From NCBI GenBank assembly GCA_964230195.1, contig CAXRGH010000257.1:1-51233 (forward strand): 51,233 nt of DNA, given 5' to 3'. Shown here in pieces: positions 33,921-43,215 of this stretch. Under the pieces are notes generated by a model. That model was not told the DNA's origin. It searched no databases and saw only the letters and a program-made list of their open reading frames with translations. Source of the DNA: CAXRGH01 sp964230195. GTDB taxonomy: Bacteria; Pseudomonadota; Gammaproteobacteria; Enterobacterales; Alteromonadaceae. Position 1 is the stretch's first letter; each line of letters starts with the position of its first letter. The position numbers and the translations under genes were made by a program.

Positions 33921-35228
33921 TTATGCAAGTGTCTCTTCGGCCTCTTGAGCCATTGTTTCACGCTTTTTTGGCGAGATACGCTCCAACATTTCTGGGGTAA
34001 CCAGCACGATCCCTTTCTTTGACACTCGGAAACCGTTTCGGATGTCTTGGTCTCTGTCCACACCAATTTGCAATCCAGCTGGGATCTCACAACCTCGATC
34101 AATAATTGCTTTACGAATAATTGCGCCACGTTTTACCACAACCCCCGGTAATACAACTGACTCGGTAACCTCACTGTACGAGTGCACATGAACATCAGAA
34201 AATAATAATGAACTACGAATAGTAGCACCTGAAATAATACACCCACCAGAAACCGTTGAATTAATCGCAACACCTCGGCGATCATCCTGGTTATGAACGA
34301 ATTTTGCCGGCGGTAACTGCTCTTGATAAGTCCAAATTGGCCAACTGCGGTCATATAAATCCAATTGTGGTTCGGCATTCACCTGATCCATGTTGGCTTC
34401 CCAGAAAGAATCCAATGTACCTACATCTCGCCAATATGCCTCACTATCATTGGTTGGGTCATTAAACGGAAAAGCAAATACATTATGCTGCTCAATGATA
34501 GACGGGATAATATCGTGGCCAAAATCGCGCCCTGAACCTTCTGTTTCAACGTCTTTTTTGAGCTGTTCGAACAAGAACTCGGTATTGAAAATGTAGTTAC
34601 CCATTGACGCTAGGCAACGTCCTGGCTTACCTGGAACTTCGGCAGGCTCAGCAGGTTTCTCACTGAATTTTTTTACGCGATTTTCGTCGTCAACTGTCAT
34701 TACACCAAAGGTATTTGCCGCTTCATCACAATCAAGCTCAATACAACAAACCGTCATATCTGCACCAGTTGCCACATGCTTCGCAATCAGAACACCGTAA
34801 TCCATTCGGTAAACGTGATCACCAGAAAGCACCATGACATATTTTGGCAATTCGTGACGAATAATATCCATGTTTTGAAATACTGCATCTGCAGTACCGC
34901 AATACCAGTCGTCACCATAACGTTGAGATGCGGGTAAAATCTCGACTGATTCGCCCAATTCCTTCTTGAAATGTCCCCATGCACGGTTAACGTGGCGTAT
35001 AAGGGAGTGGGACTTGTATTGAGTTGCAATCCCCACACGGCGAATGCCCGAGTTAATACAGTTTGATAGGGGAAAATCAATAATTCGAAATTTCCCGCCA
35101 AAATAAACTGCTGGTTTGGCACGCCAGTCAGTCAACTCATGCAGACGAGAACCTCTTCCACCTGCAAGGATCAATGCATAAGTTTCCCGCGTTAGATTAC
35201 TGATATACCGGTTAGTTGAATTTGTCAT
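33921..35228 (-). CDS. glgC: Glucose-1-phosphate adenylyltransferase (ADP-glucose pyrophosphorylase)
   Basis: Makes ADP-glucose from ATP and glucose-1-phosphate; the regulated, rate-setting step of glycogen synthesis. The 435-residue protein has the nucleotidyltransferase loop LILAGGRGSRL and RAKPAVYFGGKFRIIDFPLSNC, whose Lys corresponds to the fructose-1,6-bisphosphate activator residue (Lys39) of the E. coli enzyme. The VLSGDHVYRMDY catalytic segment follows, then a C-terminal left-handed beta-helix. Allosteric activation like that of the enteric enzyme is therefore plausible. It lies between glgP and glgA. Confidence 0.97.
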   Translation of the reverse strand: MTNSTNRYISNLTRETYALILAGGRGSRLHELTDWRAKPAVYFGGKFRIIDFPLSNCINSGIRRVGIATQYKSHSLIRHVNRAWGHFKKELGESVEILPASQRYGDDWYCGTADAVFQNMDIIRHELPKYVMVLSGDHVYRMDYGVLIAKHVATGADMTVCCIELDCDEAANTFGVMTVDDENRVKKFSEKPAEPAEVPGKPGRCLASMGNYIFNTEFLFEQLKKDVETEGSGRDFGHDIIPSIIEQHNVFAFPFNDPTNDSEAYWRDVGTLDSFWEANMDQVNAEPQLDLYDRSWPIWTYQEQLPPAKFVHNQDDRRGVAINSTVSGGCIISGATIRSSLLFSDVHVHSYSEVTESVVLPGVVVKRGAIIRKAIIDRGCEIPAGLQIGVDRDQDIRNGFRVSKKGIVLVTPEMLERISPKKRETMAQEAEETLA

Positions 35229-35260
35229 ACCCTTTTATCTCCTTTGAATCCCTTCTTTAA

Positions 35261-37726
35261 TTATTCAATATTCCAAATATCTTTTGCGTATTGTCCAATG
35301 GTTCTATCGCTCGAGAAAGCACCACTAGACGCGGTGTTTAAAATGCTCATTTTTGTCCAACGTTTTGTATCTTTATAACATGCTTCAACCTCTTGTTGGC
35401 AACGCACATAATCCGCAAAATCGTGAGCAACCAACCAGTGATCAGAAGAACTCCTGATTGAATCAATAATCGGTTGAAAAATATTGGGCTCGCAGACATT
35501 GAAGTGGCCACTCTCGAGCAATGTCATAACAGCAGAAAACTCGGTACTCGCTGAAATAATTTTGTCCGGTTCATAGTTCGAGAGAACATCCTGAATCTGT
35601 TCTGTTCGAGCACCAAACAAGAAGAAGTTCTCTTCACCAACCATCTCCCGAATTTCAACATTCGCGCCGTCGAGTGTCCCTATCGTGAGAGCACCGTTCA
35701 TCATAAACTTCATGTTACCAGTGCCAGATGCCTCTTTACCGGCAGTTGATACTTGCTCAGATAAATCGGTTGCTGGACAAATACTCTCCATGGCGGTGAC
35801 ATTGTAATTTGGGAAAAACACTACTTTAAGGTACTGAGATACAACAGGATCGTTGTTAACGACTGCCGCAACATTGTTAATGAGTTTGATAATCAACTTA
35901 GCCATAAAATAGCCCGGCGCTGCTTTACCGCCAATAATGACACAGCGAGGGACAATACCGTCCACGTTACCTGAACGGATACGCTGATAAAGATGTATTA
36001 CGTGCAAAATATTTAATAGTTGACGTTTGTATTCATGGATCCGTTTGACTTGTACATCGAACATCATTTGAGGGTCGATATCAACATGGCAACGCTCTTT
36101 AATCAATTTAACTAATGCACGTTTATTTTCTAATTTTGCCGCTTTCCATGCTTTGTGTAAGGATGCGTCTTCGGCATGTTTCGCCAATTGACTGATTAAG
36201 TTAAAGTTGTTTTCCCATTCGTCACCGATATACTCTGAAATAACTTGATTCAAGGGTCGGTTGCAATGGGCTAACCAACGTCTTGGCGTAACACCATTGG
36301 TTTTATTATTGAATTTCTCTGGAGATAGTGCAGCGAATTCTTTAAATAATCCGTCAATCAGTAGACGCGAGTGCAAAGCTGCAACTCCATTAACTGAGAA
36401 ACTGCCAACAATGGCTAAGTATGCCATTCTCACGTGAGGCACATCACCTTCTTCAATGATAGACATATCACGAAGTTTCTGAGTATCTCCAGGCCACTTT
36501 GCGGCCACCTGCACCAGAAATCTTGCATTAATCTCATAGATGATATCGAGCAAACGTGGCAAGAGATTTTGGAATAACGGAACCGACCATTTTTCGAGCG
36601 CTTCTGGGAGCAAGGTATGGTTTGTGTAAGCCATAGAACGAGTCACAATATCCCATGCAGCATCCCACTCCATATCTTGGTCATCTAGTAGAATTCGCAT
36701 TAATTCAGCCACCGCGACACTGGGGTGAGTATCGTTTAGCTGAAACACATGATATTCCGCAAAATCAGTGAAATCTTCACCATGGCTGACGACCCACTCA
36801 GCAATAATATCCTGCAGACTCGCTGAGCTTAGGAAGTATTGCTGACGGAGCCTTAACTCTTTACCATTTTCGCTAGCATCATTGGGATACAACACCATGC
36901 TGATCTGTTCTGCGCTATTTTTAGCAGCAACCGCGTCGGTATAACTTCCAGCGTTAAATTCGCTTAAGTCAAATTCATCAGTGGCTTCCGACTTCCAAAG
37001 CCGCAGAGTATTGACGGTATTATTTTTTCTTCCCGGTACCGGCATGTCATAAGGCACAGCCAAAACATCTTGAGTATTGACCCATTGATAGTGAGTCTTT
37101 CCTGCTTTGTCCACGAAGGATGTGACGTGACCAAAGAACTTGACTCGACGACTTGATTCAGCAGCCCGAATCTCCCATACATTTTCTTCTCTCAACCAAT
37201 GGTCAGGGTGTTCAATTTGATGGCCATTGTCTATCTGCTGATTAAACATACCGTATTCATAGCGGATACCATATCCCGTTACCGGTAATGAGAGATTAGC
37301 GCAGCTATCTAAAAAACAGGCGGCCAATCGACCCAAACCACCGTTACCAAGCCCCGCATCGTGTTCAGCCTCTTCAACGTCCTCTAGCGCAGACGCGTGG
37401 GTTAACAATGCCTCACGTACGGACTCATCTAAATCGAGATTGAGAATAGCGTTATTTAAGCTGCGTCCCATTAGAAACTCTAATGATAAATAAGCAACTC
37501 GTCTTGTTTTCGGACTATCTACTTTGTTGCGAGAACTTCGCCAACCATCAATCAACCTGTCCTTGATTGTTAACGCTAGCGCGTGATACAAATTTGTCTT
37601 GCACTGACCGACTTTATCTCTTCCTAGAGTATAGAAATAGTGTCTTGCCAAATCGTCCTTTAAGGTCGATGGCGTCAATTCCGGTGCGTTTTCAATACTA
37701 CCTAGTGTTTCCTTCGACGTTTTCAT
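35261..37726 (-). CDS. glgP: Glycogen phosphorylase
   Basis: PLP-dependent phosphorolysis of alpha-1,4-glucan ends to glucose-1-phosphate. The 821-residue GT35 enzyme shows LGNGGLGRLAACFLDS, the PLP-lysine motif EASGTGNMKFMMNGALTIG (Lys in NMKF) and the glycogen-site region NDTHPSVAVAELMR. It lies 35 bases after glgB and 32 before glgC, so degradation and synthesis genes share one transcript. Glucose-1-phosphate made here is the substrate of the neighbouring GlgC. Confidence 0.97.
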   Translation of the reverse strand: MKTSKETLGSIENAPELTPSTLKDDLARHYFYTLGRDKVGQCKTNLYHALALTIKDRLIDGWRSSRNKVDSPKTRRVAYLSLEFLMGRSLNNAILNLDLDESVREALLTHASALEDVEEAEHDAGLGNGGLGRLAACFLDSCANLSLPVTGYGIRYEYGMFNQQIDNGHQIEHPDHWLREENVWEIRAAESSRRVKFFGHVTSFVDKAGKTHYQWVNTQDVLAVPYDMPVPGRKNNTVNTLRLWKSEATDEFDLSEFNAGSYTDAVAAKNSAEQISMVLYPNDASENGKELRLRQQYFLSSASLQDIIAEWVVSHGEDFTDFAEYHVFQLNDTHPSVAVAELMRILLDDQDMEWDAAWDIVTRSMAYTNHTLLPEALEKWSVPLFQNLLPRLLDIIYEINARFLVQVAAKWPGDTQKLRDMSIIEEGDVPHVRMAYLAIVGSFSVNGVAALHSRLLIDGLFKEFAALSPEKFNNKTNGVTPRRWLAHCNRPLNQVISEYIGDEWENNFNLISQLAKHAEDASLHKAWKAAKLENKRALVKLIKERCHVDIDPQMMFDVQVKRIHEYKRQLLNILHVIHLYQRIRSGNVDGIVPRCVIIGGKAAPGYFMAKLIIKLINNVAAVVNNDPVVSQYLKVVFFPNYNVTAMESICPATDLSEQVSTAGKEASGTGNMKFMMNGALTIGTLDGANVEIREMVGEENFFLFGARTEQIQDVLSNYEPDKIISASTEFSAVMTLLESGHFNVCEPNIFQPIIDSIRSSSDHWLVAHDFADYVRCQQEVEACYKDTKRWTKMSILNTASSGAFSSDRTIGQYAKDIWNIE

Positions 37727-37761
37727 CGTTTAATTCCCCTAGTGTAACGGTTGATGCAAAC

Positions 37762-39954
37762 TTAAACCTCAAGTGTGATAAAAAGTGTCGCCAATGGTGG
37801 CAAATCTAACATAATACTTTGGGATTGATTGTCCCATGCCTCGTCGTGTGCGTCGAAATGCTCTTGTGAGAGATAGCCAGACCCGCCATAAACACTGTCA
37901 TCAGTATTCAAAGCAACAGTGTATCTGCCACTCGAAGGTACACCTACTCTAAACCCATTTCTCACACTTGGCGTCATATTTGAAACAACGACAACGTGAT
38001 TGTGCTTGGTTTTATCAAAACGAACAAAACTTAGCACTGAGTCCTGGTGGTTATGAGCGCTCAGCCACTCGAATCCAGATGGATCACAATCTGTCTGATG
38101 CAGCGCGGGAGTTGCTCGATACAGTCGATTCAAATTACGAACACACTGTTGAACGCCGGCATGCTGATTATCGTGAGTTAGATGCCAACTTAGACTCGTA
38201 TCGTGGTTCCATTCTTCATTCTGAGCAAACTCTCCTCCCATGAATAGCAATTTCTTTCCAGGGTGCGCCCACATAAAACCAAAATAGGCTCGGAGATTGG
38301 CAAATTGTTGCCATCTATCACCAGGCATTTTCGACAACAATGATCCTTTTCCATGAACCACTTCGTCATGGCTCAAGGGCAAAATAAAGTTTTCGTCAAA
38401 GGCATAGACCATAGAAAACGTCATGTCATTGTGGTGGTATTGGCGATGAATAGGATCTTTACTCATATACTCTAGGCTGTCGTTCATCCAGCCCATGTTC
38501 CATTTAAAACCAAAGCCTAATCCACCATCGGATGTCATGCGCGTAACCCCGGGCCACGCAGTCGATTCTTCTGCAACCATCATCGTATTCGGATATCGGC
38601 TATAAAGCTCAGCATTGACCTGTTGCAACAAAGAGATAGCACCAAGATTCTCTCGTCCACCATACTGGTTAGGTATCCATTCGCCTTCGTTTCGGCTGTA
38701 ATCCAAATACAACATAGAAGCAACGGCATCTACTCTGAGTCCATCAATGCCGTATACGTCAAGCCAATACGCTGCACTTGAGAGCAAATAACTCTTCACT
38801 TCTGCCCGGTCATAGTTAAATACACAGGTATTCCAATCAGGATGGAATCCTTGACGTTTATCGGCATGTTCGTATAAGTGAGTGCCATCAAATCGCGCTA
38901 AACCATGTTCGTCACTAGGAAAATGCCCGGGAACCCAGTCTACCAAAATACCCAATCCTGCCGCTTTTACTGACTGCACAAAATAAGCAAAATCATCCGC
39001 ACTGCCGAAACGATTCGTAGGCGTGAACATACCGACAGGCTGGTATCCCCAAGATCCATCAAACGGATATTCAGATACTGGCATCAACTGTATGTGGGTA
39101 AAGCCCATGTGAGTGACGTAGGGAATGAGTTCATCTGCCAACTCGCGATACGTTAAATAGCGGTTACCTTCCTCTGGTACGCGCTTCCACGAGCCGAGAT
39201 GAACCTCATAAATACTAATGGGTTCATCAACCTGAGAGGGAGTCTTGGCATCACTAAGCTGGGTTTTGGGTTGCGGCGAAACAATCGAGCCTGTGGCGGG
39301 TGGTACTTCCATTTTAGTGGCAAAAGGATCAGCTTTGTCTAATCGTGCACCATCAAGGGATAACAGGCTAAACTTATAGATGGCGCCAACGTCAACGCCA
39401 GGAACAAACAGCTCCCATACACCGTTATCATGTTTACTCATGATGTGATTTCTCACATCCCAAGCATTAAAATCACCAATAACTGATACACACTTAGCGT
39501 TCGGAGCCCAAACAGAGAACAAAACTCCGGAAACACCGTCGATTGTCTTCAAATGTGCGCCAAAATGTTCGTATGCTTGAAGTAGATTACCTTGATTGAA
39601 TAAATACAACGCGAGACTATCGAGTTGATGCCCAAAACAATAGGGATCGTAAAAATCAAGCCATATCCCATCATAATTGACACTCAATTGATAGTGTTCG
39701 GGTAAAGATTTTGAGTCCACTTCAAGCGTAAATAGCGCGGTATTCTTGTAACGCCTGAATGAATGACTCTGGCCGTCAACTTTTAACTTCAGTTCTGAAG
39801 CCCCGACTCTAAAGACCCTGATCTGAGTAACACTATCCGTTATTTGATGTGAACCTAGAAACTGATTAATAGTTTCAAAATCACCGCTCTCTAAACCCAA
39901 TACTTCGTTGTCGAAGCTACCTTGTGAGATCATGATAGCACTCTCATTAAACAC
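37762..39954 (-). CDS. glgB: 1,4-alpha-glucan branching enzyme
   Basis: Introduces alpha-1,6 branches into glycogen. The 730-residue GH13_9 enzyme has two N-terminal early-set domains (about 1-105 and 115-225; the second is the CBM48 with FSVWAPNAKCVSVIGDFNAWD). The barrel carries Asp in DGLRVDAVASML, Glu in MVAEESTAWPG and Asp in LPLSHDEVVHGKG. The start is uncertain: GTG at 39954 has AAGGA upstream and is preferred, while ATG at 39933 also has a possible site. It follows the CBM48 protein gene across a hairpin. Confidence 0.96.
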   Translation of the reverse strand: MFNESAIMISQGSFDNEVLGLESGDFETINQFLGSHQITDSVTQIRVFRVGASELKLKVDGQSHSFRRYKNTALFTLEVDSKSLPEHYQLSVNYDGIWLDFYDPYCFGHQLDSLALYLFNQGNLLQAYEHFGAHLKTIDGVSGVLFSVWAPNAKCVSVIGDFNAWDVRNHIMSKHDNGVWELFVPGVDVGAIYKFSLLSLDGARLDKADPFATKMEVPPATGSIVSPQPKTQLSDAKTPSQVDEPISIYEVHLGSWKRVPEEGNRYLTYRELADELIPYVTHMGFTHIQLMPVSEYPFDGSWGYQPVGMFTPTNRFGSADDFAYFVQSVKAAGLGILVDWVPGHFPSDEHGLARFDGTHLYEHADKRQGFHPDWNTCVFNYDRAEVKSYLLSSAAYWLDVYGIDGLRVDAVASMLYLDYSRNEGEWIPNQYGGRENLGAISLLQQVNAELYSRYPNTMMVAEESTAWPGVTRMTSDGGLGFGFKWNMGWMNDSLEYMSKDPIHRQYHHNDMTFSMVYAFDENFILPLSHDEVVHGKGSLLSKMPGDRWQQFANLRAYFGFMWAHPGKKLLFMGGEFAQNEEWNHDTSLSWHLTHDNQHAGVQQCVRNLNRLYRATPALHQTDCDPSGFEWLSAHNHQDSVLSFVRFDKTKHNHVVVVSNMTPSVRNGFRVGVPSSGRYTVALNTDDSVYGGSGYLSQEHFDAHDEAWDNQSQSIMLDLPPLATLFITLEV

Positions 39955-39962
39955 TGATATTT

Positions 39963-40003
39963 CCTTTTAAAATAAGAAAGGCGGGCGCGCTTGCGAGCGC
40001 CCG
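39963..40003 (-). terminator. Hairpin between the CBM48 protein gene and glgB
   Basis: CGGGCGC (39982-39988) pairs with GCGCCCG (39997-40003). On the minus strand a T-rich stretch follows (CTTTCTTATTTT). It probably ends most transcripts of the small gene and lets only a fraction continue into glgB, giving a large excess of the small protein. Confidence 0.6.
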
Positions 40004-40055
40004 AATGCATTTTTATTAACTCCTAATGCATTCCTTGCACTAGGCTTGAATCAAC

Positions 40056-40352
40056 TTATGCGCGAGTCGACACAACACTGTTGTCAGTGCCGAAGGAATT
40101 TGGAATGTAAGCATCCGCAGCAAAGTCATTTTCCCACTGAGTGTCGTTAACAAGATAACGGAAATGATACTCAGTATTTTTTGGTAGTCTGACACGTGCT
40201 CTGAAGACGTTGTCTTTTTTCACGTATTTCATGGCAACGGGCTGCCAATCATTAAACTCTGCGATTAGTGCAACCGACTCAGAACCGTCTTTAAAAAATT
40301 CAAAGGTCACTTCAGCTTCGTCTTTGGTTTTGAAAAACTTCTTGGTTAACAT
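40056..40352 (-). CDS. Stand-alone isoamylase early-set / CBM48 glycogen-binding protein
   Basis: A 98-residue protein that is almost only a CBM48/AMPK-beta-like early-set domain (about 12-85). Conserved features are LIAEFNDWQPVAM (30-41) with the Trp of the sugar-binding site, YHFRYLVNDTQWENDFAAD (62-80) and YIPNSFGTDNSVVST near the end. There is no catalytic domain or signal peptide. The open frame starts nine codons earlier, but the ATG at 40352 has AGGAG seven bases upstream. It heads the glgB-P-C-A operon, so a cytoplasmic glycogen-granule role is likely; function is unproven. Confidence 0.85.
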   Translation of the reverse strand: MLTKKFFKTKDEAEVTFEFFKDGSESVALIAEFNDWQPVAMKYVKKDNVFRARVRLPKNTEYHFRYLVNDTQWENDFAADAYIPNSFGTDNSVVSTRA

Positions 40353-40470
40353 TGTTTGACTCCTGTTAATATTGAACAATCTAGTCGAACGCTAACTATT
40401 TACTACTCCATCAGCGCAAGAAATTTGATATCGGTATAATGAGGTATAAGGGTATATTTACTAACGAGTG

Positions 40471-40498
40471 TATGTGACAAAATTGAACATGTCACATA
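40471..40498. promoter_or_regulatory. 8-bp inverted repeat upstream of the glycogen operon
   Basis: TATGTGAC (40471-40478) and GTCACATA (40491-40498) are perfect inverted repeats with a 12-base spacer, 119-146 bases before the CBM48 protein start. It looks like an operator. The half-sites resemble CRP half-sites (TGTGA, TCACA), but the spacing is wrong for a single CRP dimer. Confidence 0.45.
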
Positions 40499-40600
40499 AT
40501 TTTTTGCTTTTTTTATGTAATTGTTTATTGCATATAAATGTACATCAAAGGTCAACAAAAACTTAACAATATCAATACAATACTGTAAAAAAGTCTGCGA

Positions 40601-42841
40601 TTAATCAACATACTTATTGCTGAACACCTTCATCACAGAATCATAAATGTGCAATTCATTTGAAATCTCATTCAATTGCTTGGCGACGTCAGCATTAGAT
40701 TCGTTATCATTGCTTTGCATTTTAATGCAACGTATGACGTTATAGATGGCTTGTCTCATTTCTCGTAATCGTTCCTGTTGCGAAACGCGGCAAGCGTCTG
40801 GTAATACATTAAATGTACTTCCTTCTCTACAACTCAATTCAATATCGATAATTGCGGTAACATGCTCAAGGAACAATTGACGCTCTTCGGTCCAAGGAAT
40901 TGATGATGCGTTGATATCTTTCACCATAATGGCGGCGTTACGATTATTGAATAAGAAAACATCCCCAAGAGAGGTGACACCAACGGTATCTTTGAATAAC
41001 TCAAAGACTTGATACTCGGTCTCATTGCTCATCAGAGCGTCTCCTGAAAAACACAATTTGGGACTACAGTTTTTCAAGCAAACGGTTATAGTGCAACCTA
41101 GTTGTTCAAGATGTGAGCATACCACTTTCGCGAAGGACTCTGGTTGAGATGCTTCAATTAAATCAACCATGAGTTTATCCACAATGCGAACATAATCAGT
41201 CTGAGTTAGTGATAAATTAGCTGGTTTTGTCGACATGGTTGCTACTTTATCTCGCCGCTGGGTATGTTTGGACGCTCCACGTAGTCGCGCGATCAGTTCT
41301 CCAGCGTCAACCGGCAATTTCACCGTATCGTCAATTCCTGCTCTTGTTGCAGATGTCAGCACTGTTTGACTGATATCATCGCATAAAAGCAAGGTCACAG
41401 CATGAGGATGGCGTTGCTTAATCTCTCTCGCTAACTCAAACGGGTCAATGGAAGTCATACGGTTGTCTATCAACACTAGTCTAATATCATCCCATTGTTG
41501 TGCTTGAGTTTCTAACGATTCACTTTGATGAAAAACAATATCCATCAAGGATAAATGATCAATGTCATCATAAAACGCCATTTCATTATCAGTAAACGCA
41601 GCCACTTTCACCTGACAGTTGTCGCACTCACCTAATGGCCGTTTACTCTCAGGAAGTCGAGCGAGCCATTCTAATAAAGCATCGGAAGCCATAGGTTTGG
41701 CGTAGAAGTACCCTTGACCGAACAGACAACCATTATGTACCAATGCATCAACGGTCTCCTGATCTTCAATACCTTCGGCAACAATATCCAGTCCAAGTCG
41801 ATTCGCCATGTTAATTGTTGAATTAACAATCGCTTGCGATTGATGTTCATTCACAAACTTTATAATAAAAGAACGGTCAATTTTGAGTTCCGTAAAGGGA
41901 ATTTTCTGAAGTTGGCTGATTGAAGAATACCCTGTTCCGAAATCATCAATGGATAATCCAAATCCGATGACTCGCAGTCTGGTTAACACTTGCAAGGAGT
42001 CCATATCATCACTCACCAGCGAAGTTTCAGTCAGTTCCAGTGTAATTTGTTCTGGTAAAATACCGAAACGTTGACACTGAATATTAAGGTAATCGGGTAA
42101 ATGCTTATCAGGTAAAGATTTCGCTGAAATGTTAATCGACAATGTCAATGCAGAACAAAGTTTTAACGCATGTGAAAAGCTCTCCAACCCTTTTTCTACA
42201 ACAAGCTTCGTAAGATCATCGATTAATGCGTGCTGCTCAGCAAGGGAAATGAAGACATCTGGAGGAATAAACTGACCGTCATTAGTCCAACGCGCAAGTT
42301 GCTCAAAACCGATTAGACGTCCGTTAGTCAAACTCACTTTTGGTTGAAAAAACACATCGATACTGCGCGATTCGATAGCACCTCGCAATGCTTCATACAT
42401 CAGTTCGTTGTCACACTCGTTAACACCATTGTCAGACGAACGATTGTTAAATGGTACAGGGTACTCAGCGATTTCAGATTCACTCGTTGTGATCGTATTA
42501 ATGAGCTCTTCAACCGGAAATGGTTTCTGAAGAACACTTTTAACACGTAAGCCGTAACCAGCAGCAACCTGTCTGGCGGAGTTGAGGATGGACTTATCTG
42601 TTCCTGATAAGATTGATACGTGTGCGCTAAACCCTTCTTCTTTCAGATAGCGAAGAACCTGCAGACCATCCATGCCGGGTATGTTTAGATCAACCAAGAC
42701 ATGATCAACTTGGGTAAGATCTACCTCGGTAATTAAGTTACCGTCATCAATTGTATTGCACTCATCACCAGTGACCTTCATGGTCGCGGAAACAAACTGT
42801 GAAAATAATGGATCATCATCCACTAATAAAATTCTTTTCAT
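40601..42841 (-). CDS. Response regulator with REC, EAL and degenerate second REC domains
   Basis: Probable cyclic-di-GMP phosphodiesterase, 746 residues. REC1 (about 1-120) has the acidic pair in LVDDDP and phosphoacceptor Asp51 in LVDLNIPGMDG. The EAL domain (about 150-400) reads EQL instead of EAL but keeps its Glu. It also keeps NIS, ELTET, DDFGTGYSS, KIDRSF, AEGIE and GQGYFYAKPM, so activity is likely. A second receiver-like region (about 415-530) retains LIDN but lacks the usual acidic pair and Thr/Ser, so it looks degenerate. The last ~200 residues may be GAF-like. The ATG at 42841 is preferred to the upstream start. No histidine kinase is adjacent. Confidence 0.88.
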   Translation of the reverse strand: MKRILLVDDDPLFSQFVSATMKVTGDECNTIDDGNLITEVDLTQVDHVLVDLNIPGMDGLQVLRYLKEEGFSAHVSILSGTDKSILNSARQVAAGYGLRVKSVLQKPFPVEELINTITTSESEIAEYPVPFNNRSSDNGVNECDNELMYEALRGAIESRSIDVFFQPKVSLTNGRLIGFEQLARWTNDGQFIPPDVFISLAEQHALIDDLTKLVVEKGLESFSHALKLCSALTLSINISAKSLPDKHLPDYLNIQCQRFGILPEQITLELTETSLVSDDMDSLQVLTRLRVIGFGLSIDDFGTGYSSISQLQKIPFTELKIDRSFIIKFVNEHQSQAIVNSTINMANRLGLDIVAEGIEDQETVDALVHNGCLFGQGYFYAKPMASDALLEWLARLPESKRPLGECDNCQVKVAAFTDNEMAFYDDIDHLSLMDIVFHQSESLETQAQQWDDIRLVLIDNRMTSIDPFELAREIKQRHPHAVTLLLCDDISQTVLTSATRAGIDDTVKLPVDAGELIARLRGASKHTQRRDKVATMSTKPANLSLTQTDYVRIVDKLMVDLIEASQPESFAKVVCSHLEQLGCTITVCLKNCSPKLCFSGDALMSNETEYQVFELFKDTVGVTSLGDVFLFNNRNAAIMVKDINASSIPWTEERQLFLEHVTAIIDIELSCREGSTFNVLPDACRVSQQERLREMRQAIYNVIRCIKMQSNDNESNADVAKQLNEISNELHIYDSVMKVFSNKYVD

Positions 42842-43215
42842 GCAAGCATCCATTCTGCACTTCAGTGATCGTAAGTGTTGCACAGAATATTTAAACCTCA
42901 ACTGAAACCACTAATTTATTCCCATTAATTGTTAAAAAAGTTGAAAAAATGCCTGCCTGCCTATTTTTTATCCGAGTAACCACTAAGCTTCTTTCAGTTG
43001 GTTGTAAATCAATCAAACTTAAAATAATGATTAAAATCATACAGATAAACTAATTATAATGTTTCATCAACAAAGTTATACACAGTTTCAGTGGATAAAT
43101 CAGTGGTAAAAGAAATTCTGGAATAAAAGGGTTCAAATCAATATCAAGCAATACTATCCTTTGCAAAAGGGTTTCAGTATCATCTGATAACAATATTGGG
43201 TTTTTAAGGCTAGTT
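42842..43215. other. Divergent intergenic region with two DnaA-box-like sites
   Basis: AT-rich promoter region between the EAL regulator and yffB, 374 bases long. It holds TTATACACA at 43076-43084 and, five bases later on the opposite strand, TTATCCACT. A small CCTTT/AAAGG hairpin lies near 43155-43170. No convincing open frame is seen. Confidence 0.6.
43076..43098. other. Pair of DnaA-box-like sequences, opposite orientation
   Basis: TTATACACA (43076-43084, plus strand) fits the DnaA consensus TTATnCACA exactly. AGTGGATAA (43090-43098) is TTATCCACT on the minus strand, one mismatch from TTATCCACA. Two inverted boxes five bases apart could give DnaA-dependent control of the flanking genes; there is no evidence that this is an origin. 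Confidence 0.35.

Noticed and set aside
40471..40498. CRP-binding site before the glycogen operon
   Set aside because: The TGTGA and TCACA halves are too far apart for one CRP dimer (N6 needed), and neither half has a matching partner at the correct distance.
43076..43098. Replication origin
   Set aside because: Only two DnaA-like boxes, no AT-rich unwinding cluster with further boxes, and no dnaA, dnaN, gidA or other typical oriC neighbours.
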